NCBI GenBank assembly: GCA_003978475.1
Contig: QNZR01000244.1
Location: 1 to 16,457, forward strand
DNA length: 16,457 nt
Direction: 5' to 3'
Origin: Sulfurimonas sp.
GTDB taxonomy: Bacteria; Campylobacterota; Campylobacteria; Campylobacterales; Sulfurimonadaceae
The position numbers and the translations under genes were made by a program. How positions within the stretch are numbered: position 1 is the first letter of the stretch; each line of letters begins with the position of its first letter. The notes beneath the pieces are model-generated. The model saw nothing but the letters and a program-made list of their open reading frames with translations, was not told the DNA's origin and made no database searches. Positions 15,087 through 16,457 of this stretch are shown one piece after another.

Positions 15087-15092
15087 AAGGAG
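15087..15092 (+). promoter_or_regulatory. Ribosome binding site AAGGAG of the third lipoprotein
   Basis: A perfect AAGGAG ends five bases before ATG 15098. It fixes that codon as the start and excludes the GTG at 15092, which overlaps the site. Confidence 0.85.
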
Positions 15093-15097
15093 TGATA

Positions 15098-15682
15098 ATG
15101 AGAATAGCTAACCCTAAAGTGCTGATGGCACTGGCAGCAGCAGTCGTTTTGTTTCATGGCTGTAGCGATAAAAGTCCTGAAGTTGCAGATGAGAGTTTTG
15201 AATGTCGTATTGCCGGAGCATTGGCTCCGACATGGGCATGCGGCACCAGTGAGCTTGAAGGCTACTATACGGCGGTAGGCTCGGCACCGTTGAGTAAGCT
15301 CGGGCATGGATTTTCCCGTCGTGAGGCGTTGGCAAACGGACGTTCCAATTTAGCCCAGCAGATTGAAACCCTCGTTAAAGACAAGGTGGAAACTTTTGCC
15401 CGTTCAACGGGAGTTGGCGGGGATGAGGTAGCAGACAAAGTTTCGACGCAGGTCTCCAAGCAGGTTGCTAAAGTGACGCTACAGGGCTCTCAGCAGGAAA
15501 AATACTGGGAAAATCCCATTAATAATGATCTCTACCTGCTTGTCAGTGTCTCTAAAGAGCAGGTTAATAACACGATTAAAGATCGGGTGCTCTCAAGCTA
15601 CAAAAACAATGATGCCTTATGGCAGCAGTTTCAGGCAAAAAATGCGCTTGAAGCGCTGGAACGAGAATTTTCGGACAAATAA
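15098..15682 (+). CDS. Lpp20-family lipoprotein
   Basis: A 194-residue predicted lipoprotein with a signal peptide ending in LFHGC (Cys22); Phe and His at -3 and -2 make the lipobox slightly unusual. The mature protein is essentially one Lpp20 domain: a variant of the 'W..G.G' start (YYTAVGSAP, 56-64), helix RREALANGRSNLAQQIETLV (74-93), a Val/Lys-rich helix, and YLLVSVSKEQV (146-156). It shares YLLVSV with the first lipoprotein of the cluster, so the two are likely paralogues. Cys36 and Cys48 could form a disulphide. It has the strongest ribosome site in the cluster, which suggests it is made in excess of its neighbours, as expected for a structural subunit. Related proteins are H. pylori Lpp20 and C. 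jejuni FlgP; which one this matches functionally is open. Confidence 0.85.
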   Translation: MRIANPKVLMALAAAVVLFHGCSDKSPEVADESFECRIAGALAPTWACGTSELEGYYTAVGSAPLSKLGHGFSRREALANGRSNLAQQIETLVKDKVETFARSTGVGGDEVADKVSTQVSKQVAKVTLQGSQQEKYWENPINNDLYLLVSVSKEQVNNTIKDRVLSSYKNNDALWQQFQAKNALEALEREFSDK

Positions 15683-15683
15683 A

Positions 15684-15703
15684 CGGTGAGCACACGCTCG
15701 CCG
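15684..15703 (+). terminator. Stem-loop just after the lipoprotein cluster (possible weak terminator)
   Basis: CGGTGAGC (15684-15691), loop ACAC, and GCTCGCCG (15696-15703) form an 8-bp stem with one G-U pair, two bases after the TAA stop. There is no T-tract after it, so it is not a classical intrinsic terminator. It may be an mRNA 3' end protecting or processing hairpin. Confidence 0.45.
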
Positions 15704-15715
15704 CAACAATCTCGC

Positions 15716-15721
15716 TATAAT
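15716..15721 (+). promoter_or_regulatory. -10 box (TATAAT) of der
   Basis: An exact TATAAT lies in the 75-base gap after the lipoprotein cluster. Transcription would begin near 15728, with a ~30-base leader ending in TTTAAAGAATACT before the ATG. Confidence 0.5.
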
Positions 15722-15757
15722 TCTACATGTCATTTTACTTCAACTTTAAAGAATACT

Positions 15758-16457
15758 ATGAAAAAATTAGCCATTATCGGTAAACCCAATGTCGGGAAAA
15801 GTTCCTTTTTTAACCGGATTTTACGTGAGCGCGATGCCATTACTTCGGAACAGGCGGGAACGACTCGTGATATTAAGCGTCGTTATGCGACCATCATTAA
15901 CAAACAGGTTGAGATTCTTGACACCGGAGGACTGGATCAGGGGTGTGAACTTTTTGACAGAATTAAAGAGAAGTCCATTCAAGCCGCTCATGAGGCAGAT
16001 ATTATTTTATACATGGTTGATGGTAAAAGTCTGCCGGAACTTGATGATAAAACATTTTTCTATGAGTTGGAAACCTTAGGAAAGAGCGTAGCTCTGGTTG
16101 TCAATAAAATTGACAATGACAAAATGAAAGAGAAGCTTTGGGAATATTACGAGTTTGGAACCGATGCCATTTTCGGTATCTCTGTGGCGCATAATCGTGG
16201 CGTCAATGCACTCTTGACATGGATTGCCGAGCAACTTCCCGATGAGGATATTACGGGTGCCGCATGCGAAACACAGGAGGAAGTCGAGCATTTTCAAATT
16301 GCCTCAGCAGCTGATGAGGAGGCTTTGGAGCTGCCTCAAAGCGATGATGATGACGGCTATTTTTACCCCTATGAAGATTATGCCGCCCAGCAGCAAGAAG
16401 GGGATGAGGATGAGCTTTATGATGAAGCAGCCGATACCCTCGTCGCATTTGATGAGA
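15758..16457 (+). CDS. der: Ribosome-assembly GTPase Der (EngA), N-terminal part
   Basis: The open frame runs off the right edge; 233 codons are visible. Der is an essential double-GTPase-domain protein needed for 50S ribosomal subunit maturation. The first G domain is complete: G1 GKPNVGKS (8-15), G2 TTRD (35-38), G3 DTGG (55-58), G4 NKID (116-119) and G5 SVAHNRG (142-148). From ~162 to the window edge runs the interdomain linker: 27 of 72 residues are Asp or Glu and none is Lys or Arg, with stretches such as SDDDDGYFYP. The second G domain and KH domain must lie beyond the window. It follows its own promoter and the stem-loop that closes the lipoprotein cluster, so it is probably a separate transcription unit. 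Confidence 0.93.
   Translation, partial: MKKLAIIGKPNVGKSSFFNRILRERDAITSEQAGTTRDIKRRYATIINKQVEILDTGGLDQGCELFDRIKEKSIQAAHEADIILYMVDGKSLPELDDKTFFYELETLGKSVALVVNKIDNDKMKEKLWEYYEFGTDAIFGISVAHNRGVNALLTWIAEQLPDEDITGAACETQEEVEHFQIASAADEEALELPQSDDDDGYFYPYEDYAAQQQEGDEDELYDEAADTLVAFDE

Noticed and set aside
15092..15097. GTG start for the third lipoprotein
   Set aside because: It overlaps the AAGGAG ribosome site, which is ideally spaced for ATG 15098.

Overview
The window looks like a chromosomal segment of a free-living Campylobacterota (Epsilonproteobacteria), probably close to Sulfurimonas or Sulfuricurvum. The evidence is the set of recognisable proteins: an HsrA/CosR-type response regulator, Lpp20-type lipoproteins, a split PAS + chemoreceptor pair, BatC/BatD-like proteins, BamA followed by a small lipoprotein, and a Der GTPase. 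Extended -10 promoters (TGn-TAnAAT) without clear -35 boxes also fit. The genus is inference; no rRNA or other marker is present. There is no mobile element, tRNA, rRNA or CRISPR. Coding density is very high and no intergenic gap reaches 200 bases.

Layout. 1-1913 (+): the 3' end of a BatB/BatC-like gene carrying twelve perfect 9-bp repeats, overlapping a batD-like gene. 1915-4745 (-): a PAS sensor, a membrane chemoreceptor and tyrA. 4746-4937: divergent promoter region. 4938-7795 (+): bamA and a translationally coupled, uncharacterised lipoprotein. 7792-11548 (-): an OmpR-family regulator of the HsrA/CosR type with its own histidine kinase, then a 2[4Fe-4S] ferredoxin and a Ppx/GppA phosphatase. 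11637-13087 (-): a purine-type phosphoribosyltransferase, plsY and folB. 13133-15682 (+): three consecutive lipoproteins (Lpp20-like, CsgG/FlgT-C-like, Lpp20-like). 15758-end (+): the start of der with a long acidic linker.

How the genes work together. Much of the window concerns the envelope and the sensing of its state: outer-membrane assembly (bamA), phospholipid synthesis (plsY), lipoproteins, Bat proteins, energy taxis (PAS + MCP) and a redox/stress-type two-component system next to ferredoxin and (p)ppGpp/polyphosphate metabolism. The most notable points are (i) an HsrA/CosR orthologue that keeps the phospho-acceptor Asp and sits beside a complete histidine kinase, whereas the Helicobacter and Campylobacter versions are known as orphan atypical regulators; (ii) the three-lipoprotein cluster, whose modules resemble those of the flagellar ring protein FlgT/FlgP; (iii) the lipoprotein coupled to bamA; and (iv) the 45-bp divergent promoter region with a probable leaderless mRNA.
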